From the NCBI RefSeq assembly GCF_014243395.1, contig NZ_JACLCP010000001.1:248001-312000 (forward strand): 64,000 nucleotides of DNA, read 5' to 3'. Source of the stretch: Winogradskyella flava (GTDB lineage Bacteria; Bacteroidota; Bacteroidia; Flavobacteriales; Flavobacteriaceae). The position numbers were made by a program, and so were the translations under genes. Below, piece after piece: positions 1 through 7,475 of this stretch (positions are counted from its first letter, which is position 1; the number at the start of each line of letters is the position of its first letter). A model generated the notes under the pieces. That model did not search any database, was not told the origin of the DNA, and was given only the letters and a program-made list of their open reading frames with translations.

Positions 1-117
1 GTTTCAAAGCTAGAACGTTTGGCTATTATTGAAGATCCACGTTACGCTATCAATTCTTTGAATCCAACATTTCAAAGGAAGAAAAGTTTTAAGGACCTTA
101 AAGCACAATATGAATAA
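1..117 (+). CDS. C-terminal end of an unidentified protein (truncated by window edge)
   Basis: An open frame runs from the first base to TAA at 115-117 and encodes 38 residues ending KAQYE. The peptide is charged and has no motif I recognise. Its stop overlaps the ATG of dinB by eight bases (ATG at 110), a translational-coupling arrangement that suggests the two genes are co-transcribed. In Bacteroidota the gene before dinB is often an SOS or HTH regulator, but nothing in these 38 residues proves that here. Confidence 0.55.
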   Translation, partial: VSKLERLAIIEDPRYAINSLNPTFQRKKSFKDLKAQYE

Positions 118-1327
118 TAATCGCTCTATAGTACACATGGATTTAGACACCTTTTTTGTGTCTTGTGAACGACGTAAGGATAGTCGTCTAAATGACAAAC
201 CTATACTTATTGGTGGCACTAGTGATAGAGGTGTTGTTGCTTCTTGTAGTTATGAGGCCAGAACTTTTGGTGTCCATTCTGCTATGCCAATGCGTATGGC
301 AAAACAATTATGTCCTGAAGCCATTGTACTTAGAGGAAATTCTGGGCTATACAGCGAATTCTCTAATGAAGTCACAGATGTAATAAAAGAAAGTGTACCA
401 CTTTACGAAAAGACATCCATTGATGAGTTTTATCTAGATTTAACAGGCATGGATAAATTCTTTGGTTGCCACAAGTTGGCTTCAGAATTACGGCAACGCA
501 TCATTAAAGAAACCGGATTACCAATTTCATTTGGTTTGTCATTAAATAAGACCGTTTCAAAAATTGCAACAGGTGAAGCAAAACCCAATAATGAGATTAG
601 AATTATATCTGGTACCGAAAAGCCATTCTTAGCACCACTCTCGGTGAAAAAGATTCCAATGGTTGGTAATGTGACTTACAAAGCTTTATGCGATTTAGGC
701 GTGAAACGTATTAAAACCGTACAGGACATGCCCATGGAATTAATGCATAAAGTTCTTGGTAAAAACGGCCTTTCTATTTGGAAAAAAGCCAACGGTATTG
801 ATAATAGTCCTGTAATACAATACCATGAGCGTAAGTCTATTTCTACAGAGCGCACCTTTGGGCAAGACACTACAGATATGCATAAGCTTAAAGGCTTGGT
901 CATTGCTATGGCAGAAAATTTGGCTTTCCAGCTGCGTCGTGGTCATAAGCTCACAGCTTGTGTCACCTTTAAAATTCGATATTCTGATTTTCAAACCTAC
1001 ACACAACAACAGCGAATTCCATATAGTGCCATGGACCACAATATTATTCCTGTGGTCTTAGGACTATTTAAAAAACTATATAATCGCAGATTATTGGTTC
1101 GATTAATTGGTGTAAAGTTTAGTCATTTGGTAGAAGGTGGTCATCAAGTCAACCTTTTTGAAGACAACGAGATGCATCTCAATTTAGCAAATGCCATGGA
1201 CAAGATGCGTAAACGTTATGGCGATAGGGTTGTGATGAGTGCTGCTGGTATGGAAGCTAAAACGATTAGTCGTTGGAACCCTTTTAATGGCGAACCGCCT
1301 CCTTTATTGGCGAATAGACATCAGTAG
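110..1327 (+). CDS. dinB: DNA polymerase IV, Y-family (DinB)
   Basis: Y-family translesion polymerase of 405 residues, the expected size for a flavobacterial DinB. The palm motif HMDLD near residues 9-13 supplies Asp11 as a metal ligand, and SIDE at 103-106 supplies the second acidic pair Asp105/Glu106. The fingers segment CSYEARTFGV and the helix-hairpin-helix region around residues 180-230 are present, followed by the little-finger domain. The ATG overlaps the stop of the preceding frame by eight bases, so translation is probably coupled. Such enzymes copy past damaged bases with low fidelity and are commonly SOS-controlled; no operator is visible because the upstream region lies outside the window. 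Its stop codon is the first base triplet of a 30-bp direct repeat. Confidence 0.95.
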   Translation: MNNNRSIVHMDLDTFFVSCERRKDSRLNDKPILIGGTSDRGVVASCSYEARTFGVHSAMPMRMAKQLCPEAIVLRGNSGLYSEFSNEVTDVIKESVPLYEKTSIDEFYLDLTGMDKFFGCHKLASELRQRIIKETGLPISFGLSLNKTVSKIATGEAKPNNEIRIISGTEKPFLAPLSVKKIPMVGNVTYKALCDLGVKRIKTVQDMPMELMHKVLGKNGLSIWKKANGIDNSPVIQYHERKSISTERTFGQDTTDMHKLKGLVIAMAENLAFQLRRGHKLTACVTFKIRYSDFQTYTQQQRIPYSAMDHNIIPVVLGLFKKLYNRRLLVRLIGVKFSHLVEGGHQVNLFEDNEMHLNLANAMDKMRKRYGDRVVMSAAGMEAKTISRWNPFNGEPPPLLANRHQ

Positions 1328-1354
1328 ATCAATCTTCAACATACTCTAAAATAT
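1325..1354. repeat. 30-bp direct repeat, copy 1
   Basis: Perfect 30-bp match to 2020-2049. This copy begins with the TAG stop of dinB and, read on the minus strand, encodes the last residues plus stop (ILEYVED) of the XRE gene whose intact copy ends at 2024. It is therefore a stranded remnant of that gene's 3' end, separated from it by 665 bp. Confidence 0.9.
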
Positions 1355-1374
1355 ATTTATATATGAAGATTTAC

Positions 1375-1986
1375 TCAAATACAATGATTATCAATTTCTT
1401 TGTATAAATTGAAATCTTTTTTCTTGTAACTTTTATCTTCCAATATTTTCTTCATTTGTTCACAATCAGTAAACTTCTCTATAATAGCTTTCAAATTTTT
1501 CTTCTTTCCCTTGTCTCTATATCTATATAAAGCCTCCTTACTATTTTTCTTAGTAATGACATAAAAATGCCACGTTGTTGATTGAAAATTAACATTGTAA
1601 GCGTAAAAGTCGTAGTTTTCACCTTTATGTATTATATAAGCACTAACCAACCTATATTTATCAGGGTCATTAAAACCAAGAATGTAGTAATTATATGGTT
1701 TTATTTCTTCTTTAAACTGTAAATAAAATCTTTTTTTAAAACTTACCGTATGTCCTATAACAAATCTCTCTATCTCATCATTGGTGTATTCAACACTCTT
1801 TTTCGTGTCTTTTCTTGTTTTTCCTTCCTTAATTCCAACACGTCCACCTTTTAATTTTGTAACGACACCTGTTAAAACTTTTCCATTTTTCAAAACCAAA
1901 GTATCGATATCATCCTTAAAATCTCTCTTTTGAGAATAAGTAGATATTGAAATGATTAGAACTAACACTGTAATAAAGTCTTTCAC
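1375..1986 (-). CDS. Hypothetical exported protein within a repeat-bounded insertion
   Basis: 203 residues starting at GTG; the codon just upstream is TAA, so no longer start exists. Residues 1-18 form a signal peptide ending TYS-Q. The next part (LKNGKVLTGVV, about residues 31-41) resembles the small beta-barrel opening seen in many secreted Bacteroidota proteins of unknown function. The C-terminal half is Lys/Tyr-rich with two Cys. A TATATTTG box lies about 20 bases upstream on the minus strand. The gene sits alone between two perfect 30-bp direct repeats, which suggests it is a recently inserted cargo gene. I do not recognise the family. Confidence 0.65.
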   Translation of the reverse strand: MKDFITVLVLIISISTYSQKRDFKDDIDTLVLKNGKVLTGVVTKLKGGRVGIKEGKTRKDTKKSVEYTNDEIERFVIGHTVSFKKRFYLQFKEEIKPYNYYILGFNDPDKYRLVSAYIIHKGENYDFYAYNVNFQSTTWHFYVITKKNSKEALYRYRDKGKKKNLKAIIEKFTDCEQMKKILEDKSYKKKDFNLYKEIDNHCI

Positions 1987-2019
1987 TTAATATTTTATTT
2001 TTTACAAATATAAATTTAA

Positions 2020-2049
2020 TAGATCAATCTTCAACATACTCTAAAATAT
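2020..2049. repeat. 30-bp direct repeat, copy 2
   Basis: Second copy of the 30-bp repeat at 1325-1354, identical throughout. It forms the intact 3' end of the XRE gene. Removing 1325-2019 would put the dinB stop one base from the XRE stop, giving a compact convergent junction like others in this window. Confidence 0.9.
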
Positions 2050-2230
2050 CAGCTGGTTGGCAATCTAATGCCTCGCAAATAGCTTCTAAAGTAGAAAAGC
2101 GCACTGCTTTAGCCTTTCCTGATTTTAAGATAGATAGGTTAGCCGTGGTAATACCAATAATTTGAGCAAGTTCTTTACTCTTCATGTCTCGCTTTACTAA
2201 CATAAGGTCTAGGTTGACTACTATTGGCAT
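2024..2230 (-). CDS. Small XRE (Cro/CI)-type transcriptional regulator
   Basis: 68-residue stand-alone helix-turn-helix protein of the YozG-like class. The motif SKELAQIIGITTANLSILKS (about residues 18-37) is the HTH, followed by the typical FSTLEAICEALDC helix and PADILEY end. It is the last gene of a three-gene minus-strand operon, two bases after the upstream DUF2975 gene, and this DUF2975-XRE pairing is common in Firmicutes and Bacteroidota. It probably represses its own operon through two palindromes at 3252-3299. Its 3' end is duplicated at 1325-1354. Confidence 0.9.
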   Translation of the reverse strand: MPIVVNLDLMLVKRDMKSKELAQIIGITTANLSILKSGKAKAVRFSTLEAICEALDCQPADILEYVED

Positions 2231-2232
2231 AA

Positions 2233-2757
2233 CTATATAGTTAAATCGTTTTCTTCTTCTACTGCTTTACCCTTTTCAAAAATTTTAGCCAAAATGTAAA
2301 ATGCCAATCCCGCTGGAATTAAAAATGTGAATTCTCCTTTAAGCTCTCTAATAAATTTAAACGTAGAGCCATCTATTGCGGTTAAGAGAAACCTTAAGAC
2401 TAGTATGCTTATTGTATAATTGATAAAAATACTTCCAATCCTTTTGAAGTATTTAATATTCTTATCACTGAAGTAATTTCCGTTTTCAACCTCTTTTAGA
2501 ATAGACAGGAAATAACTAAAGCCATATATAAGGTAGCCTCGCCAAAAGAAAATAGCCGCGCTTATAGCGTAATAACTCCATTCAATGGCGTTTTTTGAAG
2601 TGAACCAATGTTCACTTTTATCTGCCGTTTTTGCCCAATTTTGAAATTTCTCAAATTGGTTAAAATCAAACTCACGCATATCATTTAAAAGGACTGAAAC
2701 CGCACCTAATAAAATAGCATAAGTAATGATGGTTAATAGTTTTGTATTGTCTTTCAT
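2233..2757 (-). CDS. DUF2975-type membrane protein
   Basis: 174 residues with four hydrophobic segments (about 8-24, 60-80, 105-128 and 143-162) and a charged C-terminus ending EENDLTI, the tail I associate with flavobacterial DUF2975 proteins. It sits ten bases after a second DUF2975-like gene and two bases before the XRE gene, so the three form one operon. Function is unknown. The fixed pairing with an HTH protein suggests a membrane component that modulates the regulator or is controlled by it; that is inference. The N-terminal loop, around residues 27-58, is longer and more polar than I expect for the family. Confidence 0.75.
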   Translation of the reverse strand: MKDNTKLLTIITYAILLGAVSVLLNDMREFDFNQFEKFQNWAKTADKSEHWFTSKNAIEWSYYAISAAIFFWRGYLIYGFSYFLSILKEVENGNYFSDKNIKYFKRIGSIFINYTISILVLRFLLTAIDGSTFKFIRELKGEFTFLIPAGLAFYILAKIFEKGKAVEEENDLTI

Positions 2758-2767
2758 AATTATATTG

Positions 2768-3247
2768 TTAAATGGTTAGGTCGTTTTCTTGTTTTAACAC
2801 ATTTCCATTTTGGACAAGATCTGCCAAAACGTAAAGCCCAATACCCAAAACCAAAATAAGAAAGTCGTTTCCAATAAAGAGTTCGAAAAAATTTCTGCCT
2901 TTAAATAGTGGATTCACTACATGAAAAACAAAGTTGAAAGAGCCAGAAATAACAAATAATAAAGCTGCTCTTCTAGACCTAGAGTAGCTTTTAGTATTAA
3001 AAAATCCTTTCTTAATAAAGTCATATAGCCCAAGATGGATAAAAAAAAGACCAACTATTGTTAATAGATAAAAAAACATATCTACAAGAAAATTAACATC
3101 CTTATATGGCGCATAGTTTTGAACCTCCGCTATATTGAAAAACAGTTTGTGAAATTTTGGTTGATAATAAATATACCTTAAAAACCAAATGATATTAATT
3201 AAAAGAAGAGCAATCACAAAATAATGTAGGAACTTAATTTTTTTCAT
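2768..3247 (-). CDS. DUF2975-type membrane protein (paralog)
   Basis: 159 residues from the ATG at 3245-3247, with four membrane segments and the same ENDLTI tail as its neighbour, so the two are tandem paralogs. A longer frame opens at 3325, but that start lies upstream of the promoter box TATATTTG (minus strand, 3269-3276), so 3247 is the supported start. First gene of the DUF2975-DUF2975-XRE operon. The two copies share little apart from topology and tail, which indicates an old duplication. Function is not known. Confidence 0.75.
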   Translation of the reverse strand: MKKIKFLHYFVIALLLINIIWFLRYIYYQPKFHKLFFNIAEVQNYAPYKDVNFLVDMFFYLLTIVGLFFIHLGLYDFIKKGFFNTKSYSRSRRAALLFVISGSFNFVFHVVNPLFKGRNFFELFIGNDFLILVLGIGLYVLADLVQNGNVLKQENDLTI

Positions 3248-3251
3248 TTTA

Positions 3252-3299
3252 TTATTGTTTAACAATAACAAATATATAAAAATTATTGATAAACAATAA
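3252..3299 (-). promoter_or_regulatory. Promoter with two palindromic operators for the DUF2975-XRE operon
   Basis: Two 17-bp sites, TTATTGTTTAACAATAA (3252-3268) and TTATTGATAAACAATAA (3283-3299), lie with centres 31 bp apart (three helical turns). The minus-strand -7 box TATATTTG (3269-3276) falls exactly between them. A TTG 17 bases upstream of that box lies inside the distal palindrome. A dimeric regulator bound here would cover both promoter elements. The XRE protein of the same operon is the obvious candidate. Confidence 0.7.
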
Positions 3300-3366
3300 T
3301 TTTTTATTGTAATAAGTAATTTCAAAACTCTGTGTTATTAAGTTTTATAAACCCAATAGCTCTAAT

Positions 3367-3374
3367 TATCTTTG
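3367..3374 (+). promoter_or_regulatory. -7 box TATCTTTG abutting a start codon
   Basis: A perfect TAnnTTTG box ends five bases before the ATG at 3379. Transcription from Bacteroidota promoters begins a few bases after the box, so the mRNA would have almost no leader. No TTTG or TTG is found at the usual -33 distance, so the promoter is incomplete by consensus. Confidence 0.45.
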
Positions 3375-3378
3375 ATAT

Positions 3379-3795
3379 ATGCAAGACACATTCGTTACTA
3401 TAGCAAGATTTCCATATTCTACTGAAGCCCAAATTGTAAAAGGCCGATTAGAGGCTGATGGTATTGAAGTTTTTCTGAGAGATAATATTACTATAGACAC
3501 AGATCCTTTAGTAAGTCAAGCCATTGGTGGCGTAAAATTAAAAGTGCTTGCCAAGGATGAAGCACAAGCGAGAGCCATTCTACAATCTATTAAAACCTAT
3601 GCTTTAGATGACGATGGAAATGCCATTACTTGTCCAAATTGCAATAACAATAGTGTGAACCTATATTCAACAATAACTGGTTTCAAATCTTTTTTCTCTT
3701 TTATAATTGGTTTCGTTACAGGAACTTTGCCTATCAGCGCACGTTTTCAATATAAGTGTGACGATTGCGATACTATAGTTACTACTGAAGACTAG
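3379..3795 (+). CDS. DUF2007 protein with C-terminal zinc ribbon
   Basis: 138 residues. The N-terminal 70 match the DUF2007 'putative signal transducing protein' pattern (arginine-rich start, EAQIVKGRLEADGIEVFLRD, then VKLKVLAKDEAQARAIL), a small GlnB-like alpha/beta fold. The C-terminal part has CPNC near residues 85-88 and CDDC near 127-130, a zinc ribbon, with a hydrophobic stretch between them (about 103-118). The role of DUF2007 is not established. Its end overlaps the convergent MocR gene by 14 bases. Confidence 0.8.
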   Translation: MQDTFVTIARFPYSTEAQIVKGRLEADGIEVFLRDNITIDTDPLVSQAIGGVKLKVLAKDEAQARAILQSIKTYALDDDGNAITCPNCNNNSVNLYSTITGFKSFFSFIIGFVTGTLPISARFQYKCDDCDTIVTTED

Positions 3796-5281
3796 CAACA
3801 CTATCATAGGCTCTTTTCAATTTTATCACGACAGTTTCTAGTTCCTCTTCATTTAAGTGGCCATAACCTAAGCGAATAGCACAAGTGCTTTTATCTTGAT
3901 AAAGAATCGTTTTAGGAAGAAACAAATTGATTTTTTCGGCTTCCTCAGCGAATCTTACTAGTGAAATGGTTTTACGAAACTGTAACCAAATCGCCAAACC
4001 ACCCGAAGGTTTTTTAAACGCTACTATGTCTTCAAAATAATGTTCTAATTGCTCACACAAATAGTTGCAACGTTGTTTATATATCAAATTGTTTTTTTTG
4101 ACTAGCCTATAAATTTCACCTTCAGAAATTAACTCTGCTAACATTTGCTGTTGTATTAAATCGCCTTGTTCGTCGAGTAAGCTCAGGTAGTTATTGGCTT
4201 CAGAAATTAGATTTTCTGGTGCTACCACAAAACCTGATTGAAAACTTGTAAATAATGATTGACCCATTTTACCTAGATAAATAACCATACCGTCAGCATC
4301 TGCAGTTGCCATAGGCAACATAGCAGAACCCTCAAATTGAAAATCATAATCATAATCATCTTCAATAATTGCAAAGCCATAAGACTTTGCCAATTGCAAT
4401 AGCTGCAGTCGTCGCTCTGCATTTAAAGTTTCTGTCGTTGGATAATGTCTATGCGCACATACATAAACACATCTAATACTATTTTTAATAAAATGCTTTT
4501 TGATATAATCAACGTCGAGACCATGCTCGTCTACAGGAATTGTTTTTATAATTGCACCAGCCTCTTGAAAAATGGTATTTGAAGCATAATAGCTTAATTG
4601 CCCTACCAAAACCACATCATTTTGTTTAATCAATAATTGAGATACTATATAAAGACTCATTTCTGTGCTTCGCGTACTCATTATATGATTTGGATGTATA
4701 TGAAATCCCCGCGTAGCGTTTAAATAATTACAAAGCTGTGCTTTAAAATTTGAAGTTGTTGTAGCAGTGGATCGATTCCAATGATGCACTAAAGACTTAC
4801 GTTTCATAGCTGCACTATACCATCTCGAAAACTGATGTGTTGGATGCAATCGTAAGTCGGGCTTACCATCATTCATTACAAATGTTGCAGTTGTTTCTTG
4901 GACTGTAGACGCCAAATGAAATGATTCTTGAAAAGGAAAACCAGCTTCCGAAGGATACGAATAAGCTTGATTCACGGATTTACCAGTAGCCGTTATCTTT
5001 GCTGTGGTCTGCTCTGGCTCTAAAACAAAAGTGCCCTTATTTGCTACAATATCCACCCATCCTTGAGATGCTAGCTCATCATATATGGCTACCGCTGTAT
5101 TTCTGTGTATAGTTAATAAGTTGCTTAAGGTTCGTGTACCTGGTAATTTATTGCCTTTTGATACATAACCACGTTGAATCGCATTTATAATTTGCTGAGC
5201 GACTTGGACATAGACAGGTTGCACCAAGGATTTATCAAATGATATCAGTTGTTTTAGTATGTTATTAACCGGACTATCCAA
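3782..5281 (-). CDS. MocR-type regulator (GntR HTH plus aminotransferase fold) lacking the PLP lysine
   Basis: 499 residues: GntR-type winged helix at about 15-85 (YVQVAQQIINAIQRG, KLPGTRTLSNLL), then a class I aminotransferase domain. Recognisable landmarks are IIEDDYDYDF (about 306-315), the PTTETLNAERR loop, and VIYLGKMGQSLFTSFQSGF (about 333-351). In active MocR proteins the last segment reads GTFSKTL...R.GF, with Lys forming the PLP aldimine; here Gln341 replaces that Lys and Gln348 replaces the Arg. It is divergent from a TonB receptor with direct repeats between them, so it most likely regulates that receptor. Known MocR proteins (PdxR, GabR, TauR) sense vitamin B6 or amino compounds. 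The ligand here is unknown. Confidence 0.85.
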   Translation of the reverse strand: MDSPVNNILKQLISFDKSLVQPVYVQVAQQIINAIQRGYVSKGNKLPGTRTLSNLLTIHRNTAVAIYDELASQGWVDIVANKGTFVLEPEQTTAKITATGKSVNQAYSYPSEAGFPFQESFHLASTVQETTATFVMNDGKPDLRLHPTHQFSRWYSAAMKRKSLVHHWNRSTATTTSNFKAQLCNYLNATRGFHIHPNHIMSTRSTEMSLYIVSQLLIKQNDVVLVGQLSYYASNTIFQEAGAIIKTIPVDEHGLDVDYIKKHFIKNSIRCVYVCAHRHYPTTETLNAERRLQLLQLAKSYGFAIIEDDYDYDFQFEGSAMLPMATADADGMVIYLGKMGQSLFTSFQSGFVVAPENLISEANNYLSLLDEQGDLIQQQMLAELISEGEIYRLVKKNNLIYKQRCNYLCEQLEHYFEDIVAFKKPSGGLAIWLQFRKTISLVRFAEEAEKINLFLPKTILYQDKSTCAIRLGYGHLNEEELETVVIKLKRAYDSVASLQ

Positions 5282-5294
5282 CGTTTTTAAAGTG

Positions 5295-5339
5295 GCCTAT
5301 TGAAATCGTCCGGAAAGTTACGACTTTTGCCTATTCAAA
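5295..5339. promoter_or_regulatory. Direct-repeat operator between the MocR gene and the TonB receptor
   Basis: GCCTATTGAAA (5295-5305) and GCCTATTCAAA (5329-5339) are direct repeats matching at 10 of 11 positions, 34 bp apart start to start. They lie within the 71-bp divergent intergenic region. MocR regulators such as PdxR and GabR bind paired direct repeats, so this is the likely binding site. Confidence 0.6.
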
Positions 5340-5352
5340 CGTTAATCATATC

Positions 5353-7170
5353 ATGAGAAAAATATATTGCCTTTCCACATTACTTTTTGCACTTAGTTTT
5401 CAGCTCAATGCACAAGATATTCCACAACAGGATCTAGACTCTATTACATTAACTGGTACACGCATCGATTTGCCTTTTAGGGAAAATTCAAGAACTATAA
5501 ATATTATCACAGCAGCTGATATTAAAAACAGTGCTGCAGTAAATGTTGCTGATTTATTACAGCAAGTGGCAGGTGTAGATATAAGACGTCGTGGTACAGG
5601 TGGAAGCCAAGCCGATTTACACATTAGAGGTGGTGGTTTTGACCAGACACTTTTACTCATTGATGGTATTAAAATGGATGACGCACAAACTGGCCATCAC
5701 ACTATGAATGCTGCTCTGCCTATAGAAGTTATTGAGCGTATAGAGATTATAAAAGGACCTGCAGCCAGAGTTTTTGGACAAAATGCATTTACTGGAGCTA
5801 TTAATATTGTCACCAAGAAGAACTTGAATAATACAGTCTCAACAAATGTCGAAACGGGCTCTTTTGGCCAGCTCAACGGGAATGTAACTGCTGGTGCGGC
5901 ATTGGAAAATTCATCACATATTGTACATGTTGGGAGAGTAACTTCCGAGGGTTACAGAAATAATTCAGATTATGATAATTCAAATTATTTCCTAAAAAGC
6001 GTTTTTAACAAGAAAGAACAGCCCATTGAAATGATAGCTACATTTTTTGAGCGCAAATTTGGTGCTGAAAATTTCTACACTACCAATCCAGATTGGAATG
6101 AATACGAAGAAACCCAAAATAGCCTCATTGCATTAACAACAACGTTCAGAACGAATAAATTGAAAATTCAACCAAGAGTATATTGGAAGCGTAATCAAGA
6201 TATGTTCTTGCTAAAACGTTTTGAACCTAACTTTTTTAGAAACTTTCATATTTCAGATAAAATTGGGGCCGAAGCCAATGCATCTTACACTACAGAATTG
6301 GGTATTACAGGCTTTGGCGTAGATATATCTAAAATCTATTTGAGAAGTAACAATTTAGGAAATAGAAATCGGTTTATGACTAACGTCTTTCTCGAACATC
6401 GATTCTCTCTTTTAGAAAACAAATTAGATATTACGCCTGGTGTGGCATTGACTTACTTTTCAGATTTTAAATTTCATGCCTTTCCTGGTTTAGATATTGG
6501 TTTTGATATTTCTTCAAATTTAAAAGCCTATGGAAATATTGGATATACCTACAGAATACCAACCTACACAGATTTATATTATAGCGACCCACGAACTAAT
6601 GGTAATCCAGATTTAGAACCTGAAGAAGCTTTCGCCCAAGAATTAGGTATCAAGTACATTACACCCAAATTTAGAGCTACTCTTGCTGTCTTTAACAGAG
6701 ATGCTAAAAACCTCATAGATTATATTAGACCTAATGCTACGGAAACTATTTTTACAGCTACCAATATAACCGAAGTAAATACTAAAGGGTTAGAATTTGA
6801 CGCTGCTTATAACTTTAAATTAAACGGTTTCACACAAACACTTGCCTTCGGTTATGCCAACTTAGACGATAATATTTTAGATCAAAACGAGGAATTGTCA
6901 CGTTATTCCTTAAATACGCTAAAGCACCAATACATAACGCGCTTCAGTACGCAACTATTTAAAAACATGCGTCAGAATATTGTCTATAAATATGCCGAAC
7001 GAACTACTGGACAAACCTATAATGTTTGGGATGCATCATTAGTCTGGAGATTAAAACAAATGGAATTGACAATTACAGCGAGTAATATTTTTGATGCTGA
7101 CTATATTGAAACTGGGTTTACACCAATGCCACCTAGTAATGTTCTATTCGGAATGCGTTATAATTTCTAG
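5353..7170 (+). CDS. TonB-dependent outer-membrane receptor (BtuB-like, substrate unknown)
   Basis: 605 residues, the short form typical of vitamin and siderophore receptors rather than SusC. Signal peptide at 1-20 (LNA-Q), a TonB-box-like stretch near DSITLTGTRI, a plug domain about 45-155 (LLQQVAGVDIRRRG, IRGGGFDQTLLLIDG, IEIIKGPAARVFGQNAFTGAINIVTK), then a 22-strand barrel ending in the usual aromatic residue (RYNF). There is no N-terminal carboxypeptidase-like domain. It is transcribed divergently from the MocR-type regulator, so the substrate may be a B6 vitamer or another amine-containing molecule; that is an inference from context only. No riboswitch fits in the 71-bp upstream region. 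Confidence 0.85.
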   Translation: MRKIYCLSTLLFALSFQLNAQDIPQQDLDSITLTGTRIDLPFRENSRTINIITAADIKNSAAVNVADLLQQVAGVDIRRRGTGGSQADLHIRGGGFDQTLLLIDGIKMDDAQTGHHTMNAALPIEVIERIEIIKGPAARVFGQNAFTGAINIVTKKNLNNTVSTNVETGSFGQLNGNVTAGAALENSSHIVHVGRVTSEGYRNNSDYDNSNYFLKSVFNKKEQPIEMIATFFERKFGAENFYTTNPDWNEYEETQNSLIALTTTFRTNKLKIQPRVYWKRNQDMFLLKRFEPNFFRNFHISDKIGAEANASYTTELGITGFGVDISKIYLRSNNLGNRNRFMTNVFLEHRFSLLENKLDITPGVALTYFSDFKFHAFPGLDIGFDISSNLKAYGNIGYTYRIPTYTDLYYSDPRTNGNPDLEPEEAFAQELGIKYITPKFRATLAVFNRDAKNLIDYIRPNATETIFTATNITEVNTKGLEFDAAYNFKLNGFTQTLAFGYANLDDNILDQNEELSRYSLNTLKHQYITRFSTQLFKNMRQNIVYKYAERTTGQTYNVWDASLVWRLKQMELTITASNIFDADYIETGFTPMPPSNVLFGMRYNF

Positions 7171-7475
7171 TAGAAAATATTTTAAATTTCTTGTAACAAA
7201 ATTCTTTCAATCACTACTGATATATTGAAAGTAGGTCAAATATCAAATCTTATTTGATGAAAAAAGTATAGAAACGACCGTACTTTACACTAACCATCAT
7301 AGTACAAATTGACATTCCTAATTTGAACAATCATAGTTCAAAAAAAGATTTCAAAAACCACGACTTAAAACGTCTTTCTTGGTGGTGATTTTGTGTCCGA
7401 TTTACTTTCAGAAATTACGTGGTGATTTCTTACAATGGTCGTATATTTATTAACGCATTATAAATCTACATTGTT
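7171..7475 (+). other. 305-bp intergenic region with inverted and direct repeats
   Basis: No coding frame is evident. Two perfect inverted repeats follow the TonB receptor gene: CTTTCAAT/ATTGAAAG (7204-7211/7224-7231) and ATCAAAT/ATTTGAT with a 3-base loop (7242-7258). Nearer the next gene the segment GTGGTGATTT occurs twice, about 48 bp apart. Neither hairpin has a T-tract, so they are not clear terminators. The region must also contain the promoter of the NfeD/flotillin pair, but I see no good TAnnTTTG box. Confidence 0.4.

Noticed and set aside
1355..2019. Terminal inverted repeats of an insertion sequence at the ends of the inserted segment
   Set aside because: Only weak A/T-rich similarity is seen between the two ends, and no transposase is encoded.
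5282..5352. A cobalamin or thiamine riboswitch before the BtuB-like receptor
   Set aside because: The 71-bp gap is too short and shows no conserved riboswitch core.
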